DNA of 64,000 nucleotides, from assembly GCF_014207095.1 (NCBI RefSeq), contig NZ_JACHBG010000031.1, positions 1 through 64,000 of the forward strand, in the 5' to 3' direction. The position numbers and the translations under genes are program-made. This stretch comes from Martinezella lusitana (GTDB lineage Bacteria; Pseudomonadota; Alphaproteobacteria; Rhizobiales; Rhizobiaceae). Under the pieces are notes generated by a model that made no database searches, was not told where the DNA came from, and saw nothing but the letters and a program-made list of their open reading frames with translations. Within the stretch, counting starts at the first letter, position 1; the number at the start of each line of letters is the position of its first letter. Of this stretch, positions 52,969 to 62,260 are shown piece after piece.

Positions 52969-53862
52969 ATGTCAGATTTGCGTCAAATCGCATTCTACGG
53001 CAAAGGGGGCATCGGCAAGTCCACCACCTCACAAAATACGCTCGCAGCCCTTGTCGATCTCGGGCAGAAGATCCTGATCGTCGGCTGCGATCCCAAAGCC
53101 GACTCCACCCGCCTGATCTTGAACTCGAAGGCGCAGGACACCGTGCTGCATCTAGCGGCACAGGAAGGTTCGGTGGAAGACCTCGAACTCGAGGACGTGC
53201 TCAAAATCGGCTATAAGGGCATCAAGTGCGTAGAGTCCGGGGGCCCGGAGCCGGGTGTTGGTTGCGCCGGCCGCGGCGTCATCACCTCCATCAACTTCCT
53301 TGAGGAAAACGGCGCCTACGACAATGTCGACTATGTCTCCTATGACGTGCTCGGCGACGTCGTGTGCGGCGGCTTCGCAATGCCGATCCGCGAGAACAAG
53401 GCCCAGGAAATCTACATCGTCATGTCCGGCGAGATGATGGCGCTTTACGCGGCAAACAACATCGCCAAGGGCATCCTGAAATATGCCCATGCAGGCGGCG
53501 TGAGGCTCGGGGGTCTGATCTGCAACGAGCGCCAGACGGACCGCGAGATCGACCTCGCCGAGGCCCTGGCCTCCAGGCTCAATTCCAAGCTCATCCATTT
53601 CGTGCCGCGCGACAACATCGTCCAGCACGCCGAGCTCAGGAAGATGACGGTCATCCAGTATGCGCCGGATTCCAAACAGGCCGGAGAATATCGCACCCTG
53701 GCTGAGAAAATTCATGCCAATTCGGGTCAAGGGACCGTCCCGACCCCGATCACCATGGAAGAGCTCGAGGACATGCTGCTCGACTTCGGCATCATGAAGA
53801 CCGACGAGCAGATGCTTGCGGAACTTCAGGCCAAGGAATCGAAGGTGGCGGCCGCCCAATAA
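52969..53862 (+). CDS. nifH: Nitrogenase Fe protein NifH
   Basis: NifH is the ATP-dependent electron donor of nitrogenase and is needed for FeMo-co and P-cluster maturation. The P-loop GKGGIGKST is at residues 11-19, the switch regions GCDPKAD and DVLGDVVCGGFAMPI are intact, and the two [4Fe-4S] cysteines lie in GVGCAGRGV (with the ADP-ribosylation-type Arg) and VVCGGF. The start at 52969 gives MSDLRQIAFYG, 297 aa. It is first of a nifHDKENX operon behind a NifA-sigma-54 promoter. Confidence 0.98.
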   Translation: MSDLRQIAFYGKGGIGKSTTSQNTLAALVDLGQKILIVGCDPKADSTRLILNSKAQDTVLHLAAQEGSVEDLELEDVLKIGYKGIKCVESGGPEPGVGCAGRGVITSINFLEENGAYDNVDYVSYDVLGDVVCGGFAMPIRENKAQEIYIVMSGEMMALYAANNIAKGILKYAHAGGVRLGGLICNERQTDREIDLAEALASRLNSKLIHFVPRDNIVQHAELRKMTVIQYAPDSKQAGEYRTLAEKIHANSGQGTVPTPITMEELEDMLLDFGIMKTDEQMLAELQAKESKVAAAQ

Positions 53863-53965
53863 CCGCCGCTTTCGACGGACGCGCCGGCCCTTGACCCGGC
53901 GCGTCCTTCCCGAGAACGCGCCTCAGCGCGAGGCGACATCCGAACCTTAAAAGAGGGCAGGCCCT

Positions 53966-55468
53966 ATGAGCCTCGACTACGAGAAAAACGGCGCTTTGCA
54001 TGAAAAGCTTATAGCGGACGTGCTGTCGCAATATCCGGACAAGGCGGCGAAGCGCCGCAACAAGCACCTCGGCGTTGCAACGGGCAAAGACGCGACCGAC
54101 AAGGAGGACGACGTTCTTTCCGAATGCAGCGTCAAATCGAATATCAAATCCATTCCGGGCGTTATGACCATCCGCGGCTGCGCCTATGCCGGTTCCAAAG
54201 GTGTCGTGTGGGGGCCGATCAAGGATATGGTCCACATCTCCCATGGACCGGTTGGTTGCGGCCAATATTCCTGGTCGCAGCGTCGCAATTATTATGTCGG
54301 CACGACAGGGATCGACACCTTCGTGACGATGCAGTTCACCTCCGACTTCCAGGAAAGAGACATCGTTTTCGGCGGCGACAAGAGGTTGGACAAGATCATC
54401 GATGAGATCGAGGAATTATTCCCGCTGAACAAAGGCGTCAGCATCCAATCGGAATGCCCGATCGGTCTGATTGGCGATGACATCGAGGCTGTGTCGCGCA
54501 AGAAGGCGAAGGAACACGACAAGACGATCGTGCCGGTGCGCTGCGAGGGCTTCCGCGGCGTATCGCAATCACTTGGCCACCATATCGCCAACGATTCCAT
54601 CCGTGACTGGGTTTTCGAGAAAACGGATGTCGAGTTCGAGGCGAGTCCTTACGACATCAACGTCGTCGGCGATTACAATATCGGCGGCGATGCGTGGGCC
54701 ACGCGCATCCTCCTGGAGGAGATGGGGTTGCGCGTGGTCGGCAACTGGTCTGGAGACGCCACGCTTGCCGAAGTGGAGCGGGCGCCGAAGGCCAAGCTCA
54801 ACCTCATCCACTGTTACCGGTCGATGAACTACATCTGTCGGCACATGGAGGAAAAGTACGGCATTCCATGGATGGAATACAATTTCTTTGGTCCGTCGCA
54901 GATCGAAGCCTCTTTGCGCAAGCTTGCCAAGCATTTCGGGCCGGAAATTGAGGAAAAGACCGAGAAAGTCATTGCCAAGTACCGGCCTTTGGTCGACGCC
55001 ATCATCGCCAAATACCGACCACGCCTCCAAAGCAAGACCGTGATGCTCTACGTCGGCGGTTTGCGCCCTCGTCACGTGGTCACGGCCTACGAGGATCTCG
55101 GCATGGAGATCGTTGGCACCGGCTACGAGTTCGCCCACAACGACGACTATCAGCGCACCGGCCATTACGTGAAAAAAGGCACGCTCATCTACGACGACGC
55201 GACCGGTTATGAACTGGAAAAATTCATCGAGGGGATCCGCCCCGATCTCGTAGGCTCCGGTATCAAGGAAAAGTACCCGGTGCAGAAGATGGGCATTCCA
55301 TTCCGCCAGATGCATTCGTGGGACTACTCCGGCCCGTATCATGGCTACGACGGCTTTGCCATCTTTGCCAAAGACATGGACCTCGCCATCAACAATCCAG
55401 TCTGGGATCTTTACGACGCCCCCTGGAAGAGAAAGGTCGCGCCGGCTGAGGCGGTTGCGGCCGAATGA
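53966..55468 (+). CDS. nifD: Nitrogenase MoFe protein alpha chain NifD
   Basis: NifD binds FeMo-co and shares P-clusters with NifK. The Cys ligands in GCAYAGSKGVVWGPI and GPVGCGQYSW and the ECPIGLIGDD Cys form the P-cluster side; the FeMo-co ligands are the Cys in LNLIHCYRSMNYI and the His in RQMHSWDYSGPYHGYDGF. At 500 aa it is the full length. It begins with MSLDYEKN and is 103 bases behind nifH, with an RBS-like AAGAGGGC. Confidence 0.98.
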   Translation: MSLDYEKNGALHEKLIADVLSQYPDKAAKRRNKHLGVATGKDATDKEDDVLSECSVKSNIKSIPGVMTIRGCAYAGSKGVVWGPIKDMVHISHGPVGCGQYSWSQRRNYYVGTTGIDTFVTMQFTSDFQERDIVFGGDKRLDKIIDEIEELFPLNKGVSIQSECPIGLIGDDIEAVSRKKAKEHDKTIVPVRCEGFRGVSQSLGHHIANDSIRDWVFEKTDVEFEASPYDINVVGDYNIGGDAWATRILLEEMGLRVVGNWSGDATLAEVERAPKAKLNLIHCYRSMNYICRHMEEKYGIPWMEYNFFGPSQIEASLRKLAKHFGPEIEEKTEKVIAKYRPLVDAIIAKYRPRLQSKTVMLYVGGLRPRHVVTAYEDLGMEIVGTGYEFAHNDDYQRTGHYVKKGTLIYDDATGYELEKFIEGIRPDLVGSGIKEKYPVQKMGIPFRQMHSWDYSGPYHGYDGFAIFAKDMDLAINNPVWDLYDAPWKRKVAPAEAVAAE

Positions 55469-55593
55469 GGGCCTGGCCTGTCTTGGAGCAGGGGCAGGCT
55501 AGGCTCTCGCCGCGGATTTGATCCTGACACCTCGAACATCTCGACGTCCTTTGCCGCCATTGGTGCGGCACGATGAAACGAAAGGCGATTACC

Positions 55594-57135
55594 ATGCCGC
55601 AGTCGGCGGAAAAAATTCTCGACCACGCGCCTCTGTTCCGCGAGCCGGAATACAGGCGAATGCTTGCCGAAAAGAAGCTGAATTTCGAATGTCCGCACCC
55701 GGACCAGGTCGTTGCCGATCAAAGCGAGTTCACCAAGACCTGGGAGTACAGGGAGAAAAATCTTGCCCGCGAAGCCCTCGTAATAAATCCCGCCAAAGCC
55801 TGCCAGCCGCTCGGGGCCGTCTTTGCGGCTGCGGGCTTCGAGCGGACCATGTCCTTCGTCCACGGCAGCCAGGGCTGCGTTGCCTATTACCGGTCGCACC
55901 TTTCGCGACACTTCAAGGAGCCTTCGTCGGCGGTTTCGTCCTCGATGACTGAGGACGCGGCGGTATTTGGCGGACTGAAGAACATGGTCGACGGGCTCGC
56001 CAACACCTATGCGCTCTACGACCCGTCGATGATTGCCGTCTCGACCACCTGCATGGCGGAGGTTATCGGCGACGATTTGCACGGCTTTATCGAAAACGCC
56101 AAGAGCGAAGGCTCGGTCCCCTTAGACTTCGATGTTCCTTTCGCCCACACGCCCGCCTTCGTCGGCAGCCATGTCGATGGCTATGACGGCATGGTCAAGG
56201 GCATCCTGGAGCACTTCTGGAAGGGCAGGGAGCGCAAGGAACCGAACGGCACCATCAACATCATACCCGGGTTCGACGGCTTCTGCGTCGGCAACAACCG
56301 CGAGCTCAAGCGCCTGCTGAACCTCATGGGCGTATCGTATACCCTCATCCAGGACGCATCCGACCAGTTCGATACTCCCTCGGATGGCATGTATCGCATG
56401 TATGATGGCGGCACGACGATCGGAGACGTCAAGGAAGCTCTTGGCGCCGAAGCGACACTATCGCTGCAGCACTACAACACCCGCAAGACGCTGGAATATT
56501 GCAAGGAGTTCGGACAGCCGACGGCTTCCTTCCATTATCCCCTTGGCGTTAAAGCAACCGACGAATTGCTGGTGAAAATCTCGGAGATTTCCGGCAAGGA
56601 AATCCCTTCCGCGATCGGACTGGAGCGTGGGCGCCTCGTCGACGCCATGGCGGACAGCCAAGCCTGGCTGCACGGAAAGAAATACGCGATCTACGGCGAT
56701 CCAGATTTTGTCTATGCGGTGGCCCGGTTCGTGATGGAAACCGGCGGCGAGCCCACACATTGCCTCGCGACCAACGGCACATCTGCGTGGGAAAGCGAAA
56801 TGAAGGCATTGCTTGCATCCTCGCCGTTCGGAAAGGATGCCAAGGTCTGGGCGGGCAAGGACCTCTGGGCACTGCGATCACTGCTTTTCACCGAACCGGT
56901 GGACCTGTTGATCGGCAATTCCTATGGCAAATATCTGGAGCGCGACACCGGCACGCCGCTGATCCGGCTGACGTTTCCGATTTTCGACCGGCACCATCAT
57001 CATCGCTTCCCGCTGATGGGCTACCAAGGCGGGCTGCGTGTCTTAACGACAATCCTCGACACGATATTCGACAAACTCGACCGCGAGACGAGCCAAACAG
57101 GTGTCACGGACTATTCCTATGACCTCACACGCTAA
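55594..57135 (+). CDS. nifK: Nitrogenase MoFe protein beta chain NifK
   Basis: NifK completes the MoFe tetramer and holds P-cluster ligands in AKACQPLGAVFAAAGFERTMSFVHGSQGCVAYYRSH (two Cys) and STTCMAEVIGDDLHG (third Cys). The start at 55594 (MPQSAEKILDHAP) gives 513 aa, the normal length, and is preceded by AAAGGCG; an ATG at 55573 exists. The end overlaps the nifE start by 17 bases. Confidence 0.98.
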   Translation: MPQSAEKILDHAPLFREPEYRRMLAEKKLNFECPHPDQVVADQSEFTKTWEYREKNLAREALVINPAKACQPLGAVFAAAGFERTMSFVHGSQGCVAYYRSHLSRHFKEPSSAVSSSMTEDAAVFGGLKNMVDGLANTYALYDPSMIAVSTTCMAEVIGDDLHGFIENAKSEGSVPLDFDVPFAHTPAFVGSHVDGYDGMVKGILEHFWKGRERKEPNGTINIIPGFDGFCVGNNRELKRLLNLMGVSYTLIQDASDQFDTPSDGMYRMYDGGTTIGDVKEALGAEATLSLQHYNTRKTLEYCKEFGQPTASFHYPLGVKATDELLVKISEISGKEIPSAIGLERGRLVDAMADSQAWLHGKKYAIYGDPDFVYAVARFVMETGGEPTHCLATNGTSAWESEMKALLASSPFGKDAKVWAGKDLWALRSLLFTEPVDLLIGNSYGKYLERDTGTPLIRLTFPIFDRHHHHRFPLMGYQGGLRVLTTILDTIFDKLDRETSQTGVTDYSYDLTR

Positions 57136-58693
57136 CGGCAAACGCTCGGCTCCGCCGCCGAGTGTCTTGCAATCGACATCTAAGGCCGGCGCAAGCCGGT
57201 CGCTCGATGCCAGGATCCAGGACGTCTTCGAGGAACCCGCTTGCGAGATGAACCGCGGCAAAGATGCCAATGTCCGCAAGAAGGGTTGTTCCAAGCCGCT
57301 CACCCCCGGGGCGGCAGCCGGTGGCTGCGCGTTCGACGGCGCAAAGATCGTGCTGCAGCCGATCACCGACGTCGCGCATCTGATCCATGCTCCGCTCGCC
57401 TGCGAAGGCAATTCCTGGGATAACCGTGGTACGGCTTCGTCCGGCCCGATGCTCTGGCGCACGAGCTTCACCACCGATCTTACCGAACTCGACGTGGTGA
57501 TGGGCCACGCCGAGCGGAAGCTTTTCAAAGCGATCCGCGAGATCAAGGAAACCTACGCGCCACCGGCGATCTTCGTCTATTCGACATGCGTTACGGCGCT
57601 AATCGGCGACGACATCGAAGCGGTCTGTAAGCGCGCTGCGGAAAAATTCGGCTTGCCGGTGGTGCCGATCAATGCGCCCGGCTTTTCCGGCTCCAAGAAT
57701 CTTGGAAACAAGCTCGCCGGCGAGGCGCTGCTCGATCATGTCATCGGCACGGTGGAGCCCGATGATGCCGGCCCCTACGACATCAATATCCTCGGCGAAT
57801 TCAATCTTTCCGGCGAGTTCTGGCTGGTAAAGCCGCTTCTTGATCGGCTTGGCATTCGCGTGCGCGCCTGCATCCCCGGTGACGCGCGTTATCGTGACAT
57901 TGCCTCAGCGCATCGTGCCCGGGCAGCGATGATGGTGTGCTCGACCGCACTCATAAATCTTGCCCGCAAAATGGAGGAACTCTGGGACATTCCGTTCTTC
58001 GAAGGGTCCTTCTACGGCATTACCGACACGTCGCAATCGCTGCGGCAGATCGCTGAGCTGCTCGTCAGGAAGGGCGCCGATCCGGAGATTCTTGAGCGCA
58101 CCGAGGCGCTGATCGCAGAGCAGGAGGCGATCGCCTGGAAAAAGCTCGCGGCATACCGGTCGCGGCTTCAAGGCAAGCGTGTGCTGCTTAATACCGGCGG
58201 TGTGAAGGCCTGGTCGATTGCCCACGCGCTGATGGAGATCGGCGTCGAAATCGTGGGCACCTCGACCAAGAAATCGACGGCCGAAGACAAGGAGCGCATC
58301 AAGGAAATTCTGAAGGAGGATCACCGCATGTTCGAGTCGATGGGATCGCGGGAGATGTACGACATTCTCGCAGAACACAAAGCCGACATCATGCTGTCTG
58401 GTGGGCGTACGCAATATGTCGCGCTGAAGGCAAAAACGCCCTGGCTTGATATCAACCAGGAGCGCCATCATCCCTATGCCGGCTATGAGGGCATGGTGGA
58501 GCTCGTTCGCCAGATCGATCTTGCTATCCACAACCCGATCTGGAGCGAGGTGCGGGAGCCGGCACCATGGGACGCCCAGCCCGCAATGAAGGAAGAACTG
58601 CAAAGCACGCAAAGCGAGAGCGAGACGTTCCCCGCCTCACAGATCTCGTCGGCGCCTCCGCCGGCGGCTTCCGCGGGTGGTGAGGAAAGCTGA
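57119..58693 (+). CDS. nifE: FeMo-cofactor scaffold NifE
   Basis: NifE forms the NifEN scaffold on which FeMo-co matures. The EEPAC...CSKPLTPGAAAGGCAFDGAKI region (near residue 40-75), ACEGNSWDNRGT, YSTCVTALIGDDIEAV and SFYGITDTSQSLR match NifE, with the conserved cysteines. The 524-aa form starts at 57119 inside nifK; the variable N-terminal segment of about 40 residues is common. The C-terminal tail is Ala/Pro/Ser-rich. It overlaps nifN by one base. Confidence 0.97.
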   Translation: MTSHANGKRSAPPPSVLQSTSKAGASRSLDARIQDVFEEPACEMNRGKDANVRKKGCSKPLTPGAAAGGCAFDGAKIVLQPITDVAHLIHAPLACEGNSWDNRGTASSGPMLWRTSFTTDLTELDVVMGHAERKLFKAIREIKETYAPPAIFVYSTCVTALIGDDIEAVCKRAAEKFGLPVVPINAPGFSGSKNLGNKLAGEALLDHVIGTVEPDDAGPYDINILGEFNLSGEFWLVKPLLDRLGIRVRACIPGDARYRDIASAHRARAAMMVCSTALINLARKMEELWDIPFFEGSFYGITDTSQSLRQIAELLVRKGADPEILERTEALIAEQEAIAWKKLAAYRSRLQGKRVLLNTGGVKAWSIAHALMEIGVEIVGTSTKKSTAEDKERIKEILKEDHRMFESMGSREMYDILAEHKADIMLSGGRTQYVALKAKTPWLDINQERHHPYAGYEGMVELVRQIDLAIHNPIWSEVREPAPWDAQPAMKEELQSTQSESETFPASQISSAPPPAASAGGEES

Positions 58694-60084
58694 TGGCCTG
58701 CATTCTCCCGCAGACCAAGTCGGCGGCGGTCAATCCGCTGAAATCGTCGCAGCCCCTCGGTGCCGCTCTAGCCTATCTTGGCGTCGATGGTGCGATACCG
58801 CTGTTCCACGGCAGCCAAGGCTGCACCAGCTTCGCGCTGGTGCTCTTCGTGCGCCATTTCAAGGAAGCCATCCCCCTGCAGACAACGGCGATGGACGCAG
58901 TGGCGACGATCCTCGGCGGCGCCGGCAATTTGGAAGAGGCGCTCCTCAATATCAAAACACGCGCTAAACCGAAGCTGATCGGGATCTGCACGACGGCGCT
59001 GGTGGAAACCCGCGGCGAGAATTTCGAGGGCGATCTTGTCAATATCAAGCTGGAGCGTGCCGAAGAGCTAGCAGGTACCGAGGTCGTGCTAGCGAGCACA
59101 CCCGATTTCGACGGTGCGATCGAGGAGGGTTGGGCAAAGGCAGTCACCTCCATGATCGAAGGCATTACGACCCCAGGCGGCCGGCCCCGCGATCTGAAGA
59201 AGATTGCGATCCTCCCCGGTTGGCACCTGACGGTCGCCGATATTGAGCTTCTGCGCGAAACGGTCGAAAGCTTTGGTCTGAAGCCGGTGATCCTGCCGGA
59301 CGTCTCGGGCTCGCTCGACGGCACGGTTCCTGACGACCGTTGGGTGCCGACTACCTATGGCGGCACGAAGGTCGAGGAAATCCGCGAACTCGGCACCTGC
59401 TTCCAGGCGGTTGCGATTGGCGAGCATATGCGCACGGCCGCCGCGGCCCTGCAGGCGAAGACCGGCGTGCCTTACGTCCTCTTCGAGCAGCTTGTCGGGT
59501 TAAAGGCAATCGACCGTTTCATGACGATGCTGGCCATGATCGCCGGCAATCCGGTGCCGCCCGCTGTGCGGCGGCGCCGCGCACAATTGCAGGACGCACT
59601 CCTCGACGGCCATTTTTATTTCGGCGGCAAACGTATCGCGATTGCCGCAGAGCCAGATCATCTTTTTCAACTTGCAACGTTCTTCAAGGGTATGGGCGCT
59701 GAAATAGTCGCCGCCGTTTCGACCACCGGCACAAGCTGCATTCTGCAGAAGGTGCCGGCCGACGCTGTGCAGGTCGGCGACCTTTCTGATCTCGAAACCA
59801 TGGCGCGCCACGCTGGCGGTGATTTGATCGTGACCCATTCCCACGGCCGCCAGGCCGCCGAGCGGCTTGGCGTCCCGCTGATGAGGGTCGGCTTTCCGAT
59901 CTTTGATCGGCTCGGCAGCCAGCATAAGAAAACCATTCTCTATGAGGGCGCGCGCAACTTCCTGTTCGAGGCCGCCAACATTTTTCAGTCGAACTGCCGC
60001 CGGCCGAGCCCCGAAGCGCTCAATCCCTTGCAAGACATGGAGGCAAAAAATGACGGCCGTCAGACGTCTTTCACTCGTCACTGA
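58693..60084 (+). CDS. nifN: FeMo-cofactor scaffold NifN
   Basis: NifN is the beta-like partner of NifE. The sequence VNPLKSSQPLGAALAYLGVDGAIPLFHGSQGCTSFALVL gives the NifK-like start with its Cys, and ICTTALVETRGENFEGD replaces the third P-cluster-type Cys region. GHFYFGGKRIAIAAEPDHL is the later conserved domain. It is 463 aa, normal. The reading overlaps nifX by 35 bases. Confidence 0.97.
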   Translation: MACILPQTKSAAVNPLKSSQPLGAALAYLGVDGAIPLFHGSQGCTSFALVLFVRHFKEAIPLQTTAMDAVATILGGAGNLEEALLNIKTRAKPKLIGICTTALVETRGENFEGDLVNIKLERAEELAGTEVVLASTPDFDGAIEEGWAKAVTSMIEGITTPGGRPRDLKKIAILPGWHLTVADIELLRETVESFGLKPVILPDVSGSLDGTVPDDRWVPTTYGGTKVEEIRELGTCFQAVAIGEHMRTAAAALQAKTGVPYVLFEQLVGLKAIDRFMTMLAMIAGNPVPPAVRRRRAQLQDALLDGHFYFGGKRIAIAAEPDHLFQLATFFKGMGAEIVAAVSTTGTSCILQKVPADAVQVGDLSDLETMARHAGGDLIVTHSHGRQAAERLGVPLMRVGFPIFDRLGSQHKKTILYEGARNFLFEAANIFQSNCRRPSPEALNPLQDMEAKNDGRQTSFTRH

Positions 60085-60550
60085 GGAGGGGCCAGCCCCT
60101 GCGCCAGAGTGCCCGAAGGGAGTTCTGCGCGTTGCCATCGCGACACAGGACCTGAAGAGGCTGAACGCACATTTCGGGTCTGCCAAGCTTTTTGCAGTCT
60201 ATGACGTCACCCCAACCGGTTGGGAGATCGTCGAAGCCGTCGATTTTGGTGAAGCAACTGACGAAAGCGGCAAGCACACGAACGACGGCGGCACCGATCG
60301 CATCGCGATGAGGGTCGAGGCGTTGAAGGGATGTCATCTGCTGTTCTGCCTGGCGATCGGCGGGCCCTCCGCCGCGAAGGTCGTCTCGGCAAAAATCCAT
60401 CCGATCAAGGTGCCGGAGCCATCGTCCATCGAAGAGGTACTGATGCGCACCCAGACCATGCTGAAAACTGCCCCGCCGCCATGGCTGCGCAAGGTGCTTG
60501 CAGACGCCGGCATGGGTCTCGCCAAGCCGTTCTTCGACGACGAAGATTAA
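60050..60550 (+). CDS. nifX: NifX, NifB-co/FeMo-co carrier
   Basis: NifX binds and passes cofactor precursors between NifB and NifEN. The fold is the dinitrogenase iron-molybdenum cofactor biosynthesis domain: VLRVAIATQDLKRLNAHFGSAKLFAVYDV and CHLLFCLAIGGPSAAKVV. The start at 60050 (MTAVRRLSLVTEEG) overlaps nifN by 35 bases and gives 166 aa; the C-terminus has a slight extension (KPFFDDED). Confidence 0.94.
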   Translation: MTAVRRLSLVTEEGPAPAPECPKGVLRVAIATQDLKRLNAHFGSAKLFAVYDVTPTGWEIVEAVDFGEATDESGKHTNDGGTDRIAMRVEALKGCHLLFCLAIGGPSAAKVVSAKIHPIKVPEPSSIEEVLMRTQTMLKTAPPPWLRKVLADAGMGLAKPFFDDED

Positions 60551-60562
60551 AGGAGGTCGGCG

Positions 60563-61051
60563 ATGACTTCGCCCAGCAACCTTGCGAACACACTCGCAGA
60601 TGATGATCGCGACGCAATGGCAACCCCGTTCATGAAGCGCCTGGTTCGCTTGGTCAGGGCGCAGGATACTCATGGGTCGTGGGACGGAAAATCGGACACT
60701 GACCTGCTTGCCGATTTCATTGTGACGAAGGAGCAGCGCCGGCAAATGCCGATCATCGGCGACCCCGATCCGGACGTGATTTGGAGGCTTCAAATCTTTT
60801 ACACCTGCGTTGGGCTTGAAATCGAAGGGCACTCAGGCCTCGTCGCCTCCTCGATCGTGACGATGAATCCCGAGGGCTTCGGGCGAGTGGTTCTCACGAC
60901 AGGGCGTTTGGTCGTTTTGTCGAAGACGCTCAGAGACGTCCATCGGTTCGGCTTTGAGACGCTTCGCAAACTCACCGAGGCCGGCACGAAATTGGTCGAT
61001 GATGCTGTCATCGCCATAAAAGCCTACCCCGATGTGGCGCGGGCGCCGTGA
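60563..61051 (+). CDS. NifX-associated protein (DUF269)
   Basis: The 162-aa protein is of the DUF269 family that follows nifX in most diazotrophs: FMKRLVRLVRAQDTHGSWDGKSDTDLLADFIVTKEQRRQMPIIGDPD and GFGRVVLTTGRLVVLSKTLRDVHRFGF are its two conserved parts. It is thought to help cofactor insertion or nifX function, with no proven reaction. It is 12 bases behind nifX, and has GGAGG before its ATG. Confidence 0.92.
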   Translation: MTSPSNLANTLADDDRDAMATPFMKRLVRLVRAQDTHGSWDGKSDTDLLADFIVTKEQRRQMPIIGDPDPDVIWRLQIFYTCVGLEIEGHSGLVASSIVTMNPEGFGRVVLTTGRLVVLSKTLRDVHRFGFETLRKLTEAGTKLVDDAVIAIKAYPDVARAP

Positions 61052-61077
61052 ATTCGGGTTTTTGAGGAAAGAGATAA

Positions 61078-61281
61078 ATGTCAGACATTGTGCAGCAGCT
61101 TCAAAAGGTCCGTAAACTGCAGTCACGAGCGACAACCGCGAAAATGGAGTTGCACGATCTTGCCGAGGACCTGCCGGTCAACTGGCCCAAGATCAAGACG
61201 ATCGCAGCAAAGACGTTCGACGCATTCGCGGAGTTGAATGCGGCAAAGAACGAGCTTGCCGCCTTGGAGGATTCGCGATGA
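61078..61281 (+). CDS. DUF683 small helical metalloprotein-like
   Basis: A 67-aa helical protein, QQLQKVRKLQSRATTAKMELHDLAEDLPVNWPKIKTIAAKTFDAFAELNAAKNELA, the DUF683 / CCE_0567-like family seen between DUF269 and fdxB genes of nif clusters. It is predicted to form an antiparallel helical hairpin. A metal-binding role has been discussed for relatives; I see no cysteine here, so any ligands would be His/Glu/Asp. It overlaps the fdxB start by four bases. Confidence 0.9.
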   Translation: MSDIVQQLQKVRKLQSRATTAKMELHDLAEDLPVNWPKIKTIAAKTFDAFAELNAAKNELAALEDSR

Positions 61282-61607
61282 CGGGGACCTTCGTTACCCG
61301 TGATGGATCCACCTGGTTGCCGGAGTATCTGACCGCTATCGATGGCAAAACTTGCATCGGCTGCGGCCGCTGCTTCAAGGTCTGCTCGCGCGATGTCATG
61401 CACCTTTACGGCGCAAGTGAAGCGGGTGAAATCCTCGGCATCTGCGATGACGAAGACGACGACTTCGATGGCGAACTCAATCGTATGATCATGGTCGTGG
61501 ACGAAGCAGGGCGATGTATCGGCTGCGGCGCCTGCGCCCGCGTCTGCCCGAAGAACTGTCAGATTCATATACCGGCTGACAAGCTCGCTTCATGTGCTGG
61601 CGTATAA
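61278..61607 (+). CDS. fdxB: FdxB, nif-specific ferredoxin III
   Basis: The 109-aa ferredoxin has CIGCGRCFKVC followed later by CIGCGACARVCPKNC, two [4Fe-4S] motifs with the long acidic insert (DDEDDDFDGE) between them that is typical for the 4Fe-4S ferredoxin, nif-specific (FdxB). It probably donates electrons in cofactor synthesis or to nitrogenase. It overlaps DUF683 by four bases and the following small membrane gene by about 14 bases, so the four are coupled. Confidence 0.93.
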   Translation: MTGTFVTRDGSTWLPEYLTAIDGKTCIGCGRCFKVCSRDVMHLYGASEAGEILGICDDEDDDFDGELNRMIMVVDEAGRCIGCGACARVCPKNCQIHIPADKLASCAGV

Positions 61608-61887
61608 ACGCGGGAGAACGACTGTGCCTTTTGCAATTTTCTGTCGCCTCCTGCAACCAGTCATGTGCTTCAGCCTTCTAGGCGCTTACTTCGTTTCACA
61701 TTCAATCCGCAGAGCAATGGTCACGACGGTGGATATTTGGCTCCTTCTTCAGGTGGCCTATTTCGCAAGCGTGCTTTTTTTGATCTGGCGCGCCAGTTGC
61801 GCTTTAAAGAGGAGCCAGCGGGTCTTGCGTTTCGATGATCTCGAGGAAATGCGTTACCGGCCAGAGCATTGCGAAAAGAAAGACTGA
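61594..61887 (+). CDS. ExoX/Psi-like small membrane protein
   Basis: Two membrane helices are visible, one ending CFSLLGAYFVSHSI and the other WLLLQVAYFASVLFLIW, then a polar basic tail (RASCALKRSQRVL). The order and the small size are like those of ExoX/Psi, inhibitors of exopolysaccharide synthesis in rhizobia. Starts: 61594 overlaps fdxB; a GTG at 61624 (VPFAIFCRLL) or an ATG at the second helix boundary are alternatives. Lowering exopolysaccharide in bacteroids through a nif operon would make sense, but this is inference. Confidence 0.65.
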   Translation: MLAYKRGRTTVPFAIFCRLLQPVMCFSLLGAYFVSHSIRRAMVTTVDIWLLLQVAYFASVLFLIWRASCALKRSQRVLRFDDLEEMRYRPEHCEKKD

Positions 61888-62004
61888 ACTACCCCGTTGT
61901 CTTCCAGCTCGGCTCGATGGTGGGTTTGTTGCCCTTGAGGGCCGGGAACAGATCAGTTGCGAGCCTCGGGCTGCCTGGAAGACATTGATCATCGAGCATA
62001 ACGT

Positions 62005-62020
62005 TGTTGGAACAACTACA
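62005..62020 (+). promoter_or_regulatory. NifA activator site upstream of acdS
   Basis: TGTTGGAACAACTACA is an exact TGT-N10-ACA site, 98 bases upstream of the sigma-54 site at 62118. Confidence 0.75.
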
Positions 62021-62117
62021 CGACGTGTCCGTCGGCAATGGCTTCCACGGTGTAGCAACCTAAGGAGTTTATTGCTGTTCGGTTCCCATTGAAGGGTGCT
62101 GTGGCAAACGCAGCGAC

Positions 62118-62133
62118 CGGCCTGTGGGTTGCG
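62118..62133 (+). promoter_or_regulatory. Probable sigma-54 promoter of acdS
   Basis: CGGCCTGTGGGTTGCG has GG and GC ten bases apart with TTGCG at -12, similar to the PEP-mutase gene promoter. It is 127 bases before acdS. Confidence 0.62.
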
Positions 62134-62260
62134 CCGCCTCGACGACGAACGAAGGCCGATGAAGCAATGGGATCTAATCAAACGCCGAGGATTGTTGCCG
62201 GGCTTGCCCGCCCACGCGTCGTGAACACGTCTATTTCAGGCGCAAATCACTGGAGAGAAC

